A stretch of 64,000 nt of DNA. Origin: Natrinema caseinilyticum. GTDB taxonomy: Archaea > Halobacteriota > Halobacteria > Halobacteriales > Natrialbaceae. The position numbers and the translations under genes were made by a program. Positions within the stretch are counted from its first letter, which is position 1; the number at the start of each line of letters is the position of its first letter. Under the pieces are notes generated by a model. It did not search any database. It had not been told where the DNA came from and saw nothing but the letters and a program-made list of their open reading frames with translations. Positions 34,070 through 43,500 of the stretch are shown here, piece by piece. The DNA lies in NCBI RefSeq assembly GCF_024227435.1, contig NZ_CP100445.1, positions 558,001 to 622,000 on the forward strand, in the 5' to 3' direction.

Positions 34070-36962
34070 AGTGTTCAGCCACCTCCGTGAACGCCTCCCC
34101 GATCTGTCCTGGGCCGTCTCTCGTTTGCAATTGGACACTGTTGTACCGCTGGTAGACCGTCGAGTTAGCAAGTTTGATGCTCGCCAGTGTCGCCTGAAGG
34201 GCCTCGAAAGATGTCCGCAGACGGAGGTCTGCGGCAATTGCAACTGCAGTTGCCGCGTCATCGACGGCTGATTGGTTTAAACTGACGAACTGCTTGAGCG
34301 GTTCCATTACGTCCGGACTCACATCGTATGTGTCGAGTTTGAGGACCATCTGTTCAACAGCATCGATCGAGAGCCCATCGAGGTTCGATGCGACGTCTTC
34401 GACGACATCGTGGTGGTATCGATTATCAATTTCACCGAGTGCACTTCGGACGTCATACGCCGTGTTCGCGAGAGTCTGTACCGTCGTCCCGTCGCCGAAC
34501 CGGACCCGCGTATCGATGTTGTCTATATATGTCCGCGCCAGTGACGCGAGGACGTCTTGGGGGGAATTGCGCTTGAACCAGCGGCGAACTTTGAGACGAT
34601 CTAAGTCCGAGCCGCTGACCCCGAACAGTTTTCCGACCATCGTCTCGAGGTGTGATCCTGCATCGACGAGATCGCTGAGCGCCTCGTAGCTCTCATGCTC
34701 TAGTTCCGTTCGCAACCACGGACTGATGTCCTCGTCGACCGCGTACTCACCATCGTCGAACCGATCGGCGACGGCCTCTGCGGTAAGTCGCTGCCAGGGC
34801 GAGTCGAGTAACACTACGTAGCAATACGCGCCGAGGACGAAGTCGGCGAAATCGTATCGGCCCTGTGCCCGTTTCTCGTAGAGGACTCCGCTATCTTGAA
34901 GGTACGTCCGTCGGACTTTGGCCCGCCAGGCCCGGGCGTAGCCGGTCAGTTGGGTACCGCATTCCTGAAGTAACGCCTCGTAGTCGGCGCTTCGGGGAGT
35001 CATATCGCGTTCGATTCCGAACCGCAGGACGCTGCGTAGGTCGGAGAGACGAAACTCTGCCGGATCGATCACGATCTGATCCTCATCCGGCGTCTCCTCG
35101 GTTATCGAGAAAACGAACGGTCGCTTCTGGCTGCTAAGGTTGTACTCGAGATCAGTCCCCTCATACAGAACGTAGCCGTCCGTAAGTCGCTCGATTGCGT
35201 CTTCGAGCCCACGCTTTAGGTAGACAGTCGTCTGAGAAAACTTGTCGGGAACGTTTAACCACGACTCCAGAAGCGGCGCCTTGTCAGCAAACTCGTCATC
35301 GACTGGGTCCGTCTGTGGCGGACTCACTTCATCGTCATCGTCGTCATCGTCGTCCCCAACCGGCGGGTCTGGGCTAATATCGATATCCGACGACGGCACG
35401 ATAACGGTGTCTTCGGTCGTCTCGACCGGCCCGGGGAGGTTACCAGTATCATCAGTGGGTTCGACGAGGCCGAACGCCTCCGCGAATCGTCTGTCGACCT
35501 CAATCGTATCGTTGACGTCATTTAGGCGTCCGTACCATCGGGCGAGATGTGAGAAGGCTTCGGCATCCTCGTAAACAGCGTCGGCGACAGAGACGCGATT
35601 CACTAGCGGTTTCAACGCTTTCGCGTCCGACGGTGCGTCGATCTTCCCTTCGTAGTAGTCGCTGAGTACGTCGAAGATGGTCATGATGTACTCCCGCGGC
35701 GACTTCCGGTCCTCGTCAAGCCCCACGAAAATCCGCTGGAGAAAATACTCGTTGAATGGGAACAGGTCCCTGAACTGCTCGTCACAGAGCCCGCAGTCGG
35801 CACATCTAGATCCGGACGGTGCCGCTCGTAGCTCGAAGGTTCCCGCTTCGGGGTCGCGGTCGTAACTCACACTATCGTCGAGGGACTTGAAGTATCCAAG
35901 GTACGGACGAACGAAATCGACAGCACTCTCTTCGTCGAGAAAGAGGACGTTCTGTGAGTCTGCCTCGTTGGTTTGGTAGAACTCGTAACGGTCCTCTGCC
36001 GTTCGGCTATGCAGCGGCCCGGTCGAGTCACGCGTCCCGGCGATGATGAAGTCCCACGTGTTCTCCGTCGAGTCGCTCTCGATGAACCGAGCCAGTTTCG
36101 CGGCCTCCATGGAAGTGATCGAGAAGTCCTCGAACACGATGACAGGTCGCGTATCGGTGAACGCCGCACCGACACGCTTGAGAACCTCCGAGAGCGACGC
36201 CGTCTCGTAGCGATCGCGGACCACGCGCCACATTTCCTCGTTAAATATCTCGACCGCTTCCTCGACGTCCGTAGCAGTGAAAATCTGGAGAAAGCCATTT
36301 TGTCGGTACTCCTGCTCGGTGACGAACGTCACCTCGGTCGCGTACTGGCCGCTCTCGACGAACAACTGGAGCTTGTCTCGGATGAAGTCGCGAATATCGT
36401 CCTGCTGGTTTTCGGTAGCAGTGACGTCGTAGCCGCGCTGGTTGAGGTTGAGAATCGTGTTCGAAACGGCGCTGTTCGCGACGACCCGCGGAATCGACTC
36501 GATATCGTCACGGAGCTGCTGGAAGTCCGCCGCACCCTCCATCTCCTCGCCGAACTGTTCGCGGTAGAACTCCGGAATCCGATCGCTCAGCAGCGACATC
36601 AGGTCGTCTTCCTTGTCCACATGGAGCAGCGGCCGGTCATCGTCACGAAGCCGATGAGCGAGGGCAGCACAGAGTTCCGACTTCCCGGTCCCGACCTCGC
36701 CTTCGATGACGACAGCGAAGTTCTTCAATCGATCCTCGTCGAACTCCTCGTAGACCTCATGTTCCGAGACGACTTCCGCCCGGCCCGCCGTCCGCCGGAA
36801 GACGTCGATCCGTCGGTGAGTAAATTCGAACAGATCGCGGTTCTCCGAGCGAACGGCAGCGACTTTGCTGAACAACTGGCGGAGCGTCCGGTTGTCGACT
36901 TCTCGTAGGTGGGGGCAAGCGGCCTCTGCTGACGCTGTCGGCGACTGTGCGGTATCGCTCAT
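34059..36962 (-). CDS. dpdH: DpdH-like P-loop ATPase
   Basis: 967 residues. An N-terminal AAA/STAND-like ATPase domain has Walker A GEVGTGKSE (about 88-96) and Walker B RPVIVFEDFS, then an arginine-containing IIAGTRDSTGPLHSRT sensor. A cysteine cluster, RCADCGLCDEQF, follows near residue 388. An acidic linker (DDDDDDDE) separates it from a helical C-terminal half. Size, domain order and neighbours (DpdG before, DpdJ/K after) fit DpdH. The gene overlaps the preceding dpdG stop by four bases and the following gene start by 11, so expression is tightly coupled. Confidence 0.68.
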   Translation of the reverse strand: MSDTAQSPTASAEAACPHLREVDNRTLRQLFSKVAAVRSENRDLFEFTHRRIDVFRRTAGRAEVVSEHEVYEEFDEDRLKNFAVVIEGEVGTGKSELCAALAHRLRDDDRPLLHVDKEDDLMSLLSDRIPEFYREQFGEEMEGAADFQQLRDDIESIPRVVANSAVSNTILNLNQRGYDVTATENQQDDIRDFIRDKLQLFVESGQYATEVTFVTEQEYRQNGFLQIFTATDVEEAVEIFNEEMWRVVRDRYETASLSEVLKRVGAAFTDTRPVIVFEDFSITSMEAAKLARFIESDSTENTWDFIIAGTRDSTGPLHSRTAEDRYEFYQTNEADSQNVLFLDEESAVDFVRPYLGYFKSLDDSVSYDRDPEAGTFELRAAPSGSRCADCGLCDEQFRDLFPFNEYFLQRIFVGLDEDRKSPREYIMTIFDVLSDYYEGKIDAPSDAKALKPLVNRVSVADAVYEDAEAFSHLARWYGRLNDVNDTIEVDRRFAEAFGLVEPTDDTGNLPGPVETTEDTVIVPSSDIDISPDPPVGDDDDDDDDEVSPPQTDPVDDEFADKAPLLESWLNVPDKFSQTTVYLKRGLEDAIERLTDGYVLYEGTDLEYNLSSQKRPFVFSITEETPDEDQIVIDPAEFRLSDLRSVLRFGIERDMTPRSADYEALLQECGTQLTGYARAWRAKVRRTYLQDSGVLYEKRAQGRYDFADFVLGAYCYVVLLDSPWQRLTAEAVADRFDDGEYAVDEDISPWLRTELEHESYEALSDLVDAGSHLETMVGKLFGVSGSDLDRLKVRRWFKRNSPQDVLASLARTYIDNIDTRVRFGDGTTVQTLANTAYDVRSALGEIDNRYHHDVVEDVASNLDGLSIDAVEQMVLKLDTYDVSPDVMEPLKQFVSLNQSAVDDAATAVAIAADLRLRTSFEALQATLASIKLANSTVYQRYNSVQLQTRDGPGQIGEAFTEVAEHYVE

Positions 36963-37792
36963 TCTGCCACCACCTCGAGCGTGTTCGCCTCAGTGGCGAT
37001 TCCGTCGCACTTTGGGGTTCGGGCAAGTGAGATTGTCTCTGCATCGCCGTACTCGACGATCCGAAGTCGGCCGTCACGTACTAGGTTGTAGAGGACCCGC
37101 GCCAGCGGTGCGGGAATCTCGCCGCCGCTCGTCAGTTCAACGGGCAAGAGGTTCTCACGTAGCCACCTGAGGTACTCGGAGATACCGATACGCCCATCGT
37201 TCCCGTTCTCATCAACAGCGATCGAGATCGATGTCGCGATAATCTCGGGATCGGGATAGACCGTGTGTTCCCGTCCGCGAGCCTTGTGGACGAGTCCGAG
37301 ATAGTTGACGATGCGAGCCCAGTTGACGAACTTGTTCTCGTTGAGGTCAATCTCTCCCTGTGAAGATGTCGGAACGTAGCTCTTCTCGTCCCGATGCCAC
37401 ATGTTGATCGCGTCGTAGAGCACCTCGTCGTTGGACTCGAAGTACTGCATGTCGTGTTCCAGGAGGTACTGATAGTTCAACAGTACGACGGCCTGTGTCC
37501 CCCAATTGCCGGGTGTACACTCTCCCGCGAGAGAATGGAGGATCGACATTCGGAACGCAAGCTCCGGATCGTCGATGGCCCACGGTGGATCGACGATATA
37601 GTATTCGCCTTCTTCGGTTCCGAGCAAGCGGACGTACCGAAGCCCGTCGGTAGCCTGCTTGACCGCATTGTCATCGAGCCCCGTATCATCCTCGATTTCT
37701 GTTTGCGTGACGTTCCCGTCCTGTACCGATTCGTACACCGGCCGTAGCAAGGCCGGTGTCTGTAGTGCGTTGAGTATGTATCCTTCGCTCAT
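36959..37792 (-). CDS. dpdG: DpdG-like winged-helix protein
   Basis: 277 residues. The N-terminal 75 residues form a winged helix-turn-helix (LLRPVYESVQDGNVTQTEIE, GLDDNAVKQATDGLRYVRLL, then the wing GTEEGEYYIVD), and the remainder includes two more helix-rich modules. In Dpd clusters DpdG is the protein of about 290 residues in front of DpdH, and here the stop/start overlap is ATGA. It probably binds DNA and loads the DpdH ATPase, which is inference. Confidence 0.65.
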   Translation of the reverse strand: MSEGYILNALQTPALLRPVYESVQDGNVTQTEIEDDTGLDDNAVKQATDGLRYVRLLGTEEGEYYIVDPPWAIDDPELAFRMSILHSLAGECTPGNWGTQAVVLLNYQYLLEHDMQYFESNDEVLYDAINMWHRDEKSYVPTSSQGEIDLNENKFVNWARIVNYLGLVHKARGREHTVYPDPEIIATSISIAVDENGNDGRIGISEYLRWLRENLLPVELTSGGEIPAPLARVLYNLVRDGRLRIVEYGDAETISLARTPKCDGIATEANTLEVVAE

Positions 37793-37794
37793 CG

Positions 37795-38712
37795 TTATAG
37801 ATCGTATCGCGTTAGCCAGTCCGCATATCGTCGGTCGATCGCCGATGCAGTTGGCTCAAGATCGTCCGCCATTCGACGTGCGTCGCTAACGGAGGGATCC
37901 CGACGGGCGGCCGCGGAATCGAACCGGCTCCCGTCAGCGACGACAACGTCGTTGAGCGCGTTTGCCACCTCACTGGCGGTGTCGCGGTCCCACTCGATCC
38001 GCCGCCTGAGCCACTTCACGAGCTCGTTTAGCCCGCTATCGGCGTCGAGTGGGACTGCGCCGTACTCGTTCGGGCGGGAGAACACGCTCGATAAGGCGTC
38101 GTACAGCGGGAGGTAGGGTGCCTCAGGGAGTACCTCGAACAAGTCGGTCGTCTCGGAGAGCGACTCGCCCGAAACGAACTGATAGAGGTTCGCGTTGTCC
38201 TGAACGAAGAGGTTCTTCGTGTCGGAAAGCGGGAGATCCCAGTCAGCTTCCTGGTATGCCGACTCGAACGTCTCGTATACTTCGCTATACGTGCCGAGCA
38301 TGTCGACGAACGGTTCCTGATAAAGCGGCCGTCGAGCACCTTGCGGTTCGAACAGTCTATCCTCTGTTAAGACGAACAGTTTGGAGTCGGTCACCGTGTA
38401 CCGGTTGATGAGGAACTTGATCGTGTACGGCGTCTCTTCCTCGTAGTACTCGTTGGTCACGACCCCGAAGTCGGGAGTGTCGTCCGGGATATCGAGGTCG
38501 TTACTGACGACGTGGTAGTCGTACTCGAGTTCGAAGTGCCGACTTCCCCGTCCGAACTGGCACCACGACGTAGGGTAGGTAAAGTCGTCGACTCCGAGGT
38601 AGTGGAGGGCGGGCAATCCCCGGAGCAGCCCCCATCGAGAGTTCTCCCTCGGGTCGTACAGATAGATGACTTCGGCGTCCCGAACGCCATTGAGTAGTCG
38701 GTCTCTGATCAC
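37795..38712 (-). CDS. Uncharacterised Dpd-cluster protein
   Basis: 305 residues, acidic, with no recognised motif. The first 150 residues are mixed alpha/beta (AEVIYLYDPRENSRWGLLRG; ELEYDYHVVSNDLDIP; PYTIKFLINRYTVTDSKLFV) and read like a PglZ- or nuclease-like alpha/beta fold without visible metal ligands. The rest is helical. The start overlaps the stop of the 1583-residue helicase by four bases, and it ends two bases before dpdG, so it is an integral member of this operon. Confidence 0.6.
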   Translation of the reverse strand: MIRDRLLNGVRDAEVIYLYDPRENSRWGLLRGLPALHYLGVDDFTYPTSWCQFGRGSRHFELEYDYHVVSNDLDIPDDTPDFGVVTNEYYEEETPYTIKFLINRYTVTDSKLFVLTEDRLFEPQGARRPLYQEPFVDMLGTYSEVYETFESAYQEADWDLPLSDTKNLFVQDNANLYQFVSGESLSETTDLFEVLPEAPYLPLYDALSSVFSRPNEYGAVPLDADSGLNELVKWLRRRIEWDRDTASEVANALNDVVVADGSRFDSAAARRDPSVSDARRMADDLEPTASAIDRRYADWLTRYDL

Positions 38713-41700
38713 GCTACACCTCCGATAATGGCGGCTAGCGTCCGCCGGTCGAGCAGGTCGTTATCGAGATAGTACGCCGGCGTTCGCGCGAGGAGGAGAC
38801 ATTCGTCGCAGTAATTGCGACAGCGGTCACAGTCGGCGACTTCACGGACGCGACGCTCGACGGCCGACAGGCGGTCCAGAACCTGCCACGTGATACCGTT
38901 GCCGCCTTGTCTCGAGTCGACGATGTATACGACGACGTCCTTGCCCGTGGTACTGGCCTTCACGCGGAAGTCGTCGCGATTACATTCGGCGACGATGGCA
39001 ATCGCCTTCTCGAGGGACTGCTCGAGACTGACCAGCGCCTGAGGCCACGATACGGACTCGTGAGCCGCCTCTTCGTAGCGCGCCCGGACCTCGGATTCGT
39101 CGAAGCGGATCGCGAGCCCTTGCGTGAAGTACTGCTGTCCGACTGGTCGGTAGAGTTCCTCCTCGACGTCCTGCATTCGATCCTGCCAGGAACCACCAGA
39201 CGAACCGCCAGCCTCGTCGCGCTCGATGACTGCCTCGGAGCGCAAGACATCCTTCTCATCACCTCTGGTGTGCCACCGTTCGAAGGCGTAGACGAAGTCG
39301 GTCACCTCGAGTTGGCCGTACGCAAATTGAGCGTCCATGCCGAAAATCGACCGGTCGTCGGTCATTTTGACGGCTGTGTCGTCGGTCGGTTCCTCGATGA
39401 ACGTCGACTGGAGCCCACGGGTCGTGTACCCTTTCTGTCCTCCGCGGGCAGCCTTACATTCCACGGAACTGACACCGTGAATCGGTGTCTCGACGACCTC
39501 CGATTCGCAGTGCGGGCAGGTCTCGACAGCGGGCCGATAGCTCTGGAACGGCCGTTCGCACTCGTCGTTGTCACAAATCGCGACAGTCGTTAATGGGGTC
39601 GACGTCCCGTGGACATCATCGACGATGTAGTCCGTACCGTGTAGCGTCATCACCGAGCCGAGGTCGTTCTCCTCACCTGGGAACATGTCGTAGAGCCGCC
39701 CCTCGCTCTCGAACTGGATCCCGTCGTTCGATCCGGTGAATTTCACTGGGAACTGCTGGCCGAACGACCGGTAGTTGGCGAGATATCCCAAGCGTTGAAG
39801 CCATTGATCGAGTCGATTGTTCTGTTCCGTCAACGACTTGTTGGTCTCGCCCTCACCGGACATGCCCGTCAGTTTCGAGAAGGTCTTTTCCATCCGATTA
39901 TCCAGTGATAGCGCCCCGTCAGCTTCGAAGACCTGCTCGAAGGCCTCGACACCGCGGTCGCCGAAGACCGATCGAATATGGTCCACGACGACCTCCCGGC
40001 GCTCCTCGAGCATGAACTCCCGGAGGATGTCGAGTTGGTTAGTCACGGTATTGATGAAGTTGACCAGATTCTCCTTGTTCTCATCGAGGGTGTACATCTT
40101 TTCGAAGACGTTGCTCTCGTGGGGGTTCCGTGCGAGATAGGCGAACGTCTCGGTCACGACGTGGCCCGCCAGAAGTTCGTCGAAGTCGTATGGTTCCGGG
40201 ACGCGAACCGGTTCGAAGTCCCCGAGGAATGTCTCGAGGTTACCGTAGTAGTGACTGTCGACCGGATGATTTCCGCGGATAGCGGTGACGACGAGCGATG
40301 AACTTCCTCGCGTGCGACCGGTACGGCCGCTGCGCTGGACGTAGTTGGTCAGTGTCGGCGGGATACCGACCTGCGCAACCGTATCTAAAGTACCAATATC
40401 GACACCCAACTCCATCGTCGGGGTGGCGCTAACGATGTTGACGTCGGGGTCGTCCTTCCGGAATCCCTCTTCGATCGCGCCTCGAAGGGAGTGCGGAATG
40501 TTGCCCTTATGAATTCCGACGGAGATATACTCCGGGATAGCACCGTCGCGTATCGGCCGCGTCACATCGTGTGACCAGTGGTCGACAGCGTACTCCCACT
40601 CGCTCGCAGCGTCTGCGTATCCCGGATCGGCAACGAAGCCGTCGTCGGTTTCCCTGAACCGTCGATAGGTGTCTAGCGAGGCTTCGCAATGAGGGCACGT
40701 CGATAGTGCATCGCCGTCAGCCGTCACCGGATACGAACGATAGCACTCGGCACAGAAGGCCGCACGTGGCAGTAGGACGAGATCGCTGTCGTCGCGTTGC
40801 GGGATCCTCGTGAAAACGCCGCTCTCTGGATCGGCGATCAGATCGTGTTCGATCGCCGTTTCTCTGGCCGCCTCGACGAAGTCGAACACCTCGTCTTTGA
40901 CAGACTCGTCCTGGGTAGAGGACTGGATCGTCTCTCTGACCTCGTCCCACGTGACCTCGCTGACAACGCCGACCTCGAACAACGTCCGTAGGGCGGAATC
41001 GAGGTGACGGTCGATCACCGATCGGTCGTACCCCGTCCGCGAGTCGAGTCGGTCGAGGACTTTTCCGCGAGTCAGTCCGTCGAATCGCATCCGCTGCTTA
41101 GAGAACGATGGATTCGACGAGCCGGAGAACAGCGAGTATAACGCGTGGCCGACGAGGAGTTCCTCGAGGCTGTCGGCATCGTAAATAGGAGAAGCGGTGA
41201 CGAGAGCGCTGTCCAGCAGATGGTCGCAGTTAGACAGCATCGCGTGTGATTCGATGTCGTCAAGCAGTGTGCGCAGGAAATTATATGCCGTCCCGTCCTC
41301 GTTGACGTCGTTTTGAATGAGCGGGTCCCAGTACTCCTCACGAAGACGATCTGACACGGCCCGGAAAAGTTCGTAGTTATCAGCGCGGCCGCCTCGCTCG
41401 ATGAGTTCGTCGACGTAGAGCGTCTCGGCCATTAGTCCGTACTCCGTGTCGATGATTCGATCGCCGACGGACTCCGCGGTACTCCGAGAGTCGGAGAAAA
41501 CGAGCGTCTTCTTCGACGGCGAGACGCGACAGAGTTCGGTCAACATGTACGACAGCAGCGATGCAGTCGGGACGCCAACGTCGGTAAGCTGCGGTGAGCC
41601 GTCACAGCCCGGACACTGGCCACCGGCCGCGGTTCCGTCGACTGCGTCGGCACCGACCGGAACAAACGACGAATCGTCCGACGAGTCGGTCGTCGGAATT

Positions 41701-43460
41701 TCGACGTACGGCTGGTGACAGCGCCGGCAGAACTGCATCTCCGACAGGTCAGCGGTGCAGTCCGGACACCTGCTATCGCGTGTAACGCGCTTGCAGTCCC
41801 GGCACCAGAACACCTTGTGCGGCGGCTTTAGGAAGGTGTGGTACTTCTCCGTCACGACCCCGGCGAGTCGACCGAAAGCCATGACCACCTGAAGGACACC
41901 CGCGGGGTCGTCGACCCCGACATCGGCCAGTTGATCAACGAGATCGTCGTAGTGCTTGAATCCGACCACGCCGGTCGTATCCGTGTCGAACCAGGTCGCG
42001 AACTGTGCGACTTCCGGAACCGACTCCATGACGAACTCGAACCAGCCCGACTGAGTTCCGCTGGAGGCTACCATTGCATCGACAATTTGACTGCGTCCGC
42101 GTTCGGTGGTAACGACCGTCTCGGCATCGGGGAAGGTTTCATCATCATCGACGGCGCGTTCGACCGCTCGACCGATTGGTCCCGTTACCCAGTCACCTGC
42201 CGTGTCAGCGAGCCGGACCGGGTCTGATCCCGTTACTAATCCGACCGCCCGGAGCGTCTCGAGGGCAGTCTTGAAATTAAACTCCGACGCAAGCGTCGAA
42301 TCGTCGACGTCCAAAATATGAACGAGAGCCAGCGTCGATACGAGATTGTCGACCTCACACGGCTGTAACCGACCGAAATCAGCCGTTCTTCGAGCGTCAA
42401 AATCGCGCGCGCTAAACTCGACCGTATTGATCGTTTCTTCGTCGGATCCAGTCAAGTCAGACGCCAGCTCTGTGGGGTTATCGATTGTCGCCGAAACCAT
42501 CGTGATCTGGGGATCGCGCTCCGCATAGTAGGACTTGAGTCGGCGCGAAAGTAACGAGATGGCAGCCCCTTGAATGCCGCTCCAGACGTGAGCCTCGTCG
42601 AAAACGATGTGTTTAAGCGGTACTTCTCCTGGTTGCTCGCCGAGAATTGACCGCGTCTCCTCGTTATCGCTAACGAACATGTAGTCAAGCGCTTCCGGCC
42701 CAGTCAGCAGGATATCGACACCGCGTCGGATACTTTCACGCGTCACTCGGAGCCAAGGATACTGGTGGTCGTCCGTTCCGACGCTCATTCCTCCGAGGAT
42801 TTTGAGTTTCTCCCCCTTCTGGCGGGGGCATTCCAGTCCACGGACGTATGATCCGACTTCGATTTCGTGGTCGCGCGTACCCACACGGGAAGGGGTATCT
42901 GAATCCCAAATACCGATAGTGATCCGATCACTGGGGTCACGTCGGCGGTTAATCTCGTCGAGATAGGAGACGAACCGATTGAGCTGATCCACCCCTAGCG
43001 TCTTCATCGGATAGAGAACGATCGACTTCAGCCCTTCTTCGTCCGTCGAGAGACAGTGATCGAGAATCGGTAGAAAGAACGCCTCGGTTTTGCCCGTCGC
43101 AGTCGGGACGGCTAAAATATTGTCGTCGGAGTTCGATTCGATGGCCGAAATCGTCTCCGCCTGATGCTGATAGAGCGAACCTGACCGGTCACCACTGAAC
43201 AACTCGGCAGTAATCGCGTCGACGATATGGTCGTGATAATCGAGTCCCGAGAGGAAGTCGGCTGCAGTCTGTTCGTGAAACGCCGGAGCATCGACGAACT
43301 CGACGTACGGGCCCTTGCGCTCGATGATATCGTTTTCGACGAACTGTTGGGCATTGTTGATGTCATCGACATCCGTCAGTTTCGTTATTTGGCGGTTCCA
43401 CCACGTCACTTCTGCGGCCCTGTCTACGGCGGTATCGAGCCGGTCTCTTGGTGTGTTCAT
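38709..43460 (-). CDS. Large SF2 helicase of the MrfA/DrmA type with DUF1998
   Basis: 1583 residues. Walker A is VPTATGKTEAF (118-128), motif II VFDEAHVWS, motif III VSATIDNPTE, and motifs V-VI are SATPTMELGVDIG and YVQRSGRTGRTRG. Two zinc modules lie in the middle (CRDCKRVTRDSRCPDC; FCRRCHQPYVE...CPGC). The C-terminus has the DUF1998 pattern DSRQGGNGITWQ and the four-Cys element CDRCRNYCDEC of MrfA-like repair helicases, also used by several defence helicases. It takes the place of DpdF in the order seen elsewhere but is much larger. A TATA-like GAATATTGATAG lies about 30 bases upstream, in a 40-base gap. Confidence 0.75.
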   Translation of the reverse strand: MNTPRDRLDTAVDRAAEVTWWNRQITKLTDVDDINNAQQFVENDIIERKGPYVEFVDAPAFHEQTAADFLSGLDYHDHIVDAITAELFSGDRSGSLYQHQAETISAIESNSDDNILAVPTATGKTEAFFLPILDHCLSTDEEGLKSIVLYPMKTLGVDQLNRFVSYLDEINRRRDPSDRITIGIWDSDTPSRVGTRDHEIEVGSYVRGLECPRQKGEKLKILGGMSVGTDDHQYPWLRVTRESIRRGVDILLTGPEALDYMFVSDNEETRSILGEQPGEVPLKHIVFDEAHVWSGIQGAAISLLSRRLKSYYAERDPQITMVSATIDNPTELASDLTGSDEETINTVEFSARDFDARRTADFGRLQPCEVDNLVSTLALVHILDVDDSTLASEFNFKTALETLRAVGLVTGSDPVRLADTAGDWVTGPIGRAVERAVDDDETFPDAETVVTTERGRSQIVDAMVASSGTQSGWFEFVMESVPEVAQFATWFDTDTTGVVGFKHYDDLVDQLADVGVDDPAGVLQVVMAFGRLAGVVTEKYHTFLKPPHKVFWCRDCKRVTRDSRCPDCTADLSEMQFCRRCHQPYVEIPTTDSSDDSSFVPVGADAVDGTAAGGQCPGCDGSPQLTDVGVPTASLLSYMLTELCRVSPSKKTLVFSDSRSTAESVGDRIIDTEYGLMAETLYVDELIERGGRADNYELFRAVSDRLREEYWDPLIQNDVNEDGTAYNFLRTLLDDIESHAMLSNCDHLLDSALVTASPIYDADSLEELLVGHALYSLFSGSSNPSFSKQRMRFDGLTRGKVLDRLDSRTGYDRSVIDRHLDSALRTLFEVGVVSEVTWDEVRETIQSSTQDESVKDEVFDFVEAARETAIEHDLIADPESGVFTRIPQRDDSDLVLLPRAAFCAECYRSYPVTADGDALSTCPHCEASLDTYRRFRETDDGFVADPGYADAASEWEYAVDHWSHDVTRPIRDGAIPEYISVGIHKGNIPHSLRGAIEEGFRKDDPDVNIVSATPTMELGVDIGTLDTVAQVGIPPTLTNYVQRSGRTGRTRGSSSLVVTAIRGNHPVDSHYYGNLETFLGDFEPVRVPEPYDFDELLAGHVVTETFAYLARNPHESNVFEKMYTLDENKENLVNFINTVTNQLDILREFMLEERREVVVDHIRSVFGDRGVEAFEQVFEADGALSLDNRMEKTFSKLTGMSGEGETNKSLTEQNNRLDQWLQRLGYLANYRSFGQQFPVKFTGSNDGIQFESEGRLYDMFPGEENDLGSVMTLHGTDYIVDDVHGTSTPLTTVAICDNDECERPFQSYRPAVETCPHCESEVVETPIHGVSSVECKAARGGQKGYTTRGLQSTFIEEPTDDTAVKMTDDRSIFGMDAQFAYGQLEVTDFVYAFERWHTRGDEKDVLRSEAVIERDEAGGSSGGSWQDRMQDVEEELYRPVGQQYFTQGLAIRFDESEVRARYEEAAHESVSWPQALVSLEQSLEKAIAIVAECNRDDFRVKASTTGKDVVVYIVDSRQGGNGITWQVLDRLSAVERRVREVADCDRCRNYCDECLLLARTPAYYLDNDLLDRRTLAAIIGGVA

Positions 43461-43500
43461 CGTGTTAGGTTGATCGTTGATCTATCAATATTCATGATAG